Origin: Flavobacteriales bacterium
GTDB taxonomy: Bacteria; Bacteroidota; Bacteroidia; Flavobacteriales_F; PHOS-HE28
DNA length: 53,029 nt
NCBI GenBank assembly: GCA_016788485.1
Contig: JAEUSV010000115.1
Span: 1-53,029, forward strand
Direction: 5' to 3'
Shown here: in pieces, positions 49,714 to 53,029 of the stretch
Layout: the number at the start of each line of letters is the position of its first letter
How positions within the stretch are numbered: position 1 is the stretch's first letter
Notes under the pieces: model-generated
Told to the model about the DNA's origin: nothing
Databases searched by the model: none
Seen by the model: the letters and a program-made list of their open reading frames with translations, nothing else
Made by a program: the position numbers and the translations under genes

Positions 49714-50814
49714 ATGCAGATGGACATGCATCGATCGAACATGATCCCGGTGGCGGCCTTTGCGGTCGCACTGGTCCTGGTTTTCGGACAATGCGGGGAT
49801 GGTGGCAGGGCCCCTGATCAGGCCACCACGCCCATGCTCACGGCCGAGCAGCTCAAGGCCGTCAACGACCTGCGGGAGCGCGCGCTGGCCCTGTTCGCGC
49901 CACTGCCCGACAAGGTGGAACATGCCGCCGGGGCCGATGGTCCGCAGAAGGTGGCGCTGGGGCGGAAGCTGTTCATGGACCCACGCCTCAGTCTCGATAG
50001 CAGCATCAGTTGCAACTCGTGCCACCGGCTCGACCTCGGCGGTGCCGACACGGAGCCCACCTCCACGGGGGTGAATGGCCAGAAGGGAGGACGCAATTCG
50101 CCCACGGTGTACAATGCGGCGCTGCACAACATGCAGTTCTGGGATGGCCGCGCGGCCGATGTGGAGCAGCAGGCCGGCATGCCGGTGCTCAATCCCGTGG
50201 AGATGGCCATTCCCGATGAGCGGTTCCTGGTGGACCGCCTGAAAGGCACCGCGGAGTACCCCGCCCTGTTCCAAGCGGCCTATCCGGGCGAAGCCGAGCC
50301 CCTCACCTATGCCAACATCCGCGAGGCCATCGGTGCTTTTGAGCGCACCCTGGTCACGCCTTCACGCTTCGATGCGTTCCTGAACGGCGACAACACCGCG
50401 CTGGACAGCACCGAGATGGCGGGCCTGGGACTTTTCATGGACGTGGGCTGTGCCACGTGCCACAACGGTGCCGCGGTCGGCGGCGCGAGCCTGCAGAAGT
50501 TCGGCGTGCACAAGGACTACCGCACCCTCACCGGCAGCCCGGCCGGCGATGTGGGACGTGCGCAGGTCACCGGTGACAGTGCCGACCGCGACGTGTTCAA
50601 GGTGCCGGGCCTGCGCAACATCACCGAAACGGCGCCCTACTTCCACGATGGCCGGGTGGCCGAACTGGACAAGGCCATCCGTGTGATGGCGGAGGCGCAG
50701 TTGGGCAAGGCGCTCACGGACACGGAGGTGGAGGCGCTGCGCGGTTTCCTCGAACTGCTCACCGGTGAACGGCCGGCCTTCGTGGCGGCGGACAGCGCAG
50801 TGGTGTCGCACTGA
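49714..50814 (+). CDS. Di-haem cytochrome c peroxidase / MauG-like
   Basis: 366 residues from ATG 49714, with other possible ATGs at 49720, 49726 and 49741. A lipoprotein-type signal ([10 protein letters not shown]) precedes the mature part. Two c-type haem sites are clear: SCNSCH ([16 protein letters not shown]) and CATCH ([14 protein letters not shown]). The segments [51 protein letters not shown] and the C-terminal [11 protein letters not shown] match bacterial di-haem peroxidases, which reduce H2O2 in the periplasm. Partnered with the haem protein before it. Confidence 0.92.
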   Translation: MQMDMHRSNMIPVAAFAVALVLVFGQCGDGGRAPDQATTPMLTAEQLKAVNDLRERALALFAPLPDKVEHAAGADGPQKVALGRKLFMDPRLSLDSSISCNSCHRLDLGGADTEPTSTGVNGQKGGRNSPTVYNAALHNMQFWDGRAADVEQQAGMPVLNPVEMAIPDERFLVDRLKGTAEYPALFQAAYPGEAEPLTYANIREAIGAFERTLVTPSRFDAFLNGDNTALDSTEMAGLGLFMDVGCATCHNGAAVGGASLQKFGVHKDYRTLTGSPAGDVGRAQVTGDSADRDVFKVPGLRNITETAPYFHDGRVAELDKAIRVMAEAQLGKALTDTEVEALRGFLELLTGERPAFVAADSAVVSH

Positions 50815-51000
50815 TGACCACGGTGCGTTCGCCGGTCCGTGTCCGCGGCGAATGACCGCTGTGCAGCAACGGTGATCGTCCTGACGTCCCCGTTCGCATG
50901 AAGCCTGCAGGGCGCAAGCCTGCGGCATGTCGGTCTTCACCGGCGTGCGAAGGACACCAGCGGCTCGGGGGCCTGCTTCACCTGCAGGAACAAGCCATGA

Positions 51001-53029
51001 TCAACCTGCTGCGATCAAGCCCTTGCGCAGGTCCAGCAACGCCTGGTTCGGCAGCCGTCCCTGTTCATCGGCGCTGTACTGCGGCTTCAGGCGCAGCGCG
51101 AAGTACATCTGCCATTCGCCCTTGCCCTTCACCTTGATCGGGCCGCGTGGCTGCACCTCGATCAGGTCCATCACCTGGGCGTAGAGCGGACCACTGATGT
51201 TCACCATGCCCGCCTCGCCGTTACTCTCCATGCGGCTCGCCAGGTTCACGGTGTCGCCCCAGATGTCGTAGGCGAACTTGCGCGTGCCCACCACGCCGGC
51301 CACGAGCGGGCCGCTGTGCAGGCCGATGCGGATGGGCCACTCCTGCAGGCCCTTCGCCCGGCGTTCGGCGTTGCTGCGCTCCACGGCGTCGATCATGCCG
51401 AAGGCCATGAGCACCGCGTCGAGCGCGTGGGCCCGGTTGGGCTGGGGCAGCCCGGCCGCGCACATGTACGCATCGCCGATGGTCTTGATCTTCTCCAGGC
51501 CGTGCGCATCGCACAGCGCGTCGAACAGGCCGAAGTAGTGGTGCAGCTCGCTCACGAGCGTGTCGCTGTCCATGCGGCTGCTGAAGGTGGTGAAGCCCTT
51601 GAAGTCGCTGAACAGCACGGTGCAGTGCTCGAAGCGGTGCGCGGCGGCGCGGCCGTTCTCCTTCAGCTCCTCGGCCACCTCCTCGGGCAGGATGTTCAGC
51701 AGCAGCTCCTCGCTGCGATGCTTCTCCTCGGCCAGCTCCTGCGTGCGCTCGGTGACCATGCGCTCCAGGCGTTCGCTCTCGCGGCGCAGGCGGCGCGTGC
51801 GCAGCTGCACGTAGCCCCAGAAGCCGAGAAGTACGGTGAGCGCGCTGCCGATCAGGAAGGGCCAGGTGCGGTAGATGGGCGGCTTGATGGTGAAGCGGAA
51901 CTCGGTGGCCTGCTGGTTCCAGATGCCGCTGGCATTGCGCGCGATCACCCGGAACACGTAGTCGCCGGGCGCCAGGTTGCTGTAGGTGATGCGCTCCGTG
52001 GAGGTGATGGGCGACATCTCGGGGTCGTGCCCTTCGAGCATGAACTGGTACCGCACCTTCTCGGGGTAGGCGAGGCTGATGCCGACGAAGTTGAAGGTCA
52101 GGTGGTTCTGGTCGTGCGGCAGCACCAGGCCGGTGGGTAGCCCGGTGAGGCTGTCGAGGCCCATGCTCCAGGCGCTCCAGTCCACGTTCTGGTAGAAGAG
52201 CTGGATGCCGGTGATGCGCGTGATGGGCTCGTTCTCGTCGCGCTCGGTGCGCGAGGGGTCGATGCGCGTGGCGCCGCGCACCGTGCCGAACCACAACGCG
52301 CTGTCCATGTCCAGGTAGCACGCGTTGCGGAAGGTCTCGATGCCGATGAGCCCTTCGTCGCGGCCGTAGTGGTCCACGTCGAGCAGCTCCTCCTGCATGG
52401 GGTCGAACTCCAGGCGGTCCACGCCCTGCCGCGTGCCGATCCACACGTTCTGGTAGGCATCGAGCAGCACCTGTTCCACGTAGGGCGAGCTCAGCTTGTC
52501 GGCGGTGCTGTAGCCCTTGAAGGTGTTCCCTTGGAGCTTGATGAGGCCGTTGCCGTGCGTGCCGATCCACAGGATGCCGAGGGCATCGCGGGCCATGGAG
52601 GTGATGGGCATGCGGGGCACGGTGGTCACCGGTGCCAGGTCCCACGGGATCCTGCGCGTGTCGATCACGAACAGGCCGCTGTCGCTGCCCACCCACACAC
52701 TGTCGCCGGCCGGCACGATGCTGTGCACGCTGATGGAGCGGCCCACGGCCAGGCCCTTGTGGTCGCCGGGGTCGCAGGCCACGCCGCGCTCGCCGCCCAC
52801 CCAGAAACGCCCTTCGTCGTCGCCGACGATGGTGTTCACGCGCCCTTCGATCAGCGGCGCGATGTGCTCGAAGCGCTTGTTGCGCCAGAGGAAGAGCCCG
52901 CTGTGCTCGGTGCCCACCACCAGTTCGCCGGTGGGGGCGATGAAGAGCGTGCGCACGAAGGGGTCGCTGAGGCCTTCGGTGGCGCCCAGGGTGCGCAGCA
53001 CGAGCCCGTCGAAGCGGGCCACGCCGCCG
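51001..53029 (-). CDS. Propeller-sensor class III adenylate cyclase (5' end outside window)
   Basis: Minus-strand frame open to the window edge, at least 676 residues; the first GTG in the frame (53022) is unlikely to be the true start. The N-terminal part carries two-component-regulator propeller repeats (LWIGTHGNGLIKLQG, VWIGTRQGVDRL). A Y_Y_Y-type domain follows (HLTFNFVGISLAYPEKVRYQF), then one membrane helix (about GSALTVLLGFWGYVQL) and a coiled coil. The C-terminus is a class III cyclase with metal Asp in LFSDFKGF and GDAYM. Substrate-defining Lys (EKIKTIGD) and Asp (YDIWGDTVN) favour ATP. Arg/Asn in NLASRM complete the site. Confidence 0.9.
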   Translation of the reverse strand, partial: GGVARFDGLVLRTLGATEGLSDPFVRTLFIAPTGELVVGTEHSGLFLWRNKRFEHIAPLIEGRVNTIVGDDEGRFWVGGERGVACDPGDHKGLAVGRSISVHSIVPAGDSVWVGSDSGLFVIDTRRIPWDLAPVTTVPRMPITSMARDALGILWIGTHGNGLIKLQGNTFKGYSTADKLSSPYVEQVLLDAYQNVWIGTRQGVDRLEFDPMQEELLDVDHYGRDEGLIGIETFRNACYLDMDSALWFGTVRGATRIDPSRTERDENEPITRITGIQLFYQNVDWSAWSMGLDSLTGLPTGLVLPHDQNHLTFNFVGISLAYPEKVRYQFMLEGHDPEMSPITSTERITYSNLAPGDYVFRVIARNASGIWNQQATEFRFTIKPPIYRTWPFLIGSALTVLLGFWGYVQLRTRRLRRESERLERMVTERTQELAEEKHRSEELLLNILPEEVAEELKENGRAAAHRFEHCTVLFSDFKGFTTFSSRMDSDTLVSELHHYFGLFDALCDAHGLEKIKTIGDAYMCAAGLPQPNRAHALDAVLMAFGMIDAVERSNAERRAKGLQEWPIRIGLHSGPLVAGVVGTRKFAYDIWGDTVNLASRMESNGEAGMVNISGPLYAQVMDLIEVQPRGPIKVKGKGEWQMYFALRLKPQYSADEQGRLPNQALLDLRKGLIAAG

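Noticed and set aside
1-53029. CRISPR array or retron-type element
   Set aside because: No regularly spaced direct repeats with unique spacers and no reverse transcriptase motif were found; the only tandem repeat is coding (fibre gene).

Overview
The window is high-GC DNA from a member of the Bacteroidota, most likely a Flavobacteriales-like bacterium. Two chromosomal proteins end in type IX secretion (T9SS) sorting domains, one also carries SprB-like and YDPNDK-type segments, genes largely lack Shine-Dalgarno sequences, and one phage promoter matches the Bacteroidota TTG / TAnnTTTG pattern. Species cannot be fixed from the sequence alone.

The left flank (1-3285) holds the 3' part of formate--tetrahydrofolate ligase, a small exported protein and a secreted Cys-type sulfatase. 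The sulfatase is cut by a complete Mu-like transposable prophage of about 37.2 kb (3286-40488). Its last 20 codons lie at 40493-40554 beyond the right end, and deleting the element plus one copy of the flanking TATA restores the frame exactly.

Prophage layout. Left end: three copies of a 15-bp transposase-site-like motif, a LexA/CI-type repressor (minus strand), then a divergent Ner-like gene, DDE transposase and MuB-like ATPase. Early region (7.8-13.8 kb): about 16 small, tightly overlapping genes, mostly unknown, including DUF3164-like, GemA/gp16-like and replication-organiser-like proteins, plus a structured non-coding block with a tRNA-like fold. Middle region (13.8-17.2 kb): small peptides, a Dam-type methylase, a sigma-70-like factor and membrane proteins. 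Packaging/portal cassette (17.2-24.0 kb): on the MINUS strand, with small and large terminase, gp36-like protein, a portal / F-like head / PBECR-nuclease triple fusion, gpG-like protein, a putative tail terminator and a membrane protein. From 24.1 kb rightward on the plus strand: ClpP-like protease-scaffold, major capsid protein, a holin-lysin fusion with a nested out-of-frame unimolecular spanin, sheath, tube, tail chaperones with a likely -1 frameshift, tape measure, hub, spike, wedge, LysM-like tail protein, fibre, baseplate J-like protein and tail-collar fibre. This predicts a contractile-tailed (myovirus) transposable phage. The right end carries two inverted transposase-site-like motifs.

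The right flank (40.5-53.0 kb) is chromosomal: DUF389 membrane protein, TetR regulator, two beta-barrel-like outer-membrane proteins, a 3'-truncated exported protein, two adjacent T9SS cargo genes sharing a perfect 128-bp repeat, a haem-binding protein next to a di-haem cytochrome c peroxidase, and a partial propeller-sensor class III adenylate cyclase.

The most notable items are the sigma factor combined with three similar promoter-like elements, twin palindromes in the divergent late promoter region, the inverted packaging cassette, the portal-head-nuclease fusion, the nested spanin and the tRNA-like RNA block.
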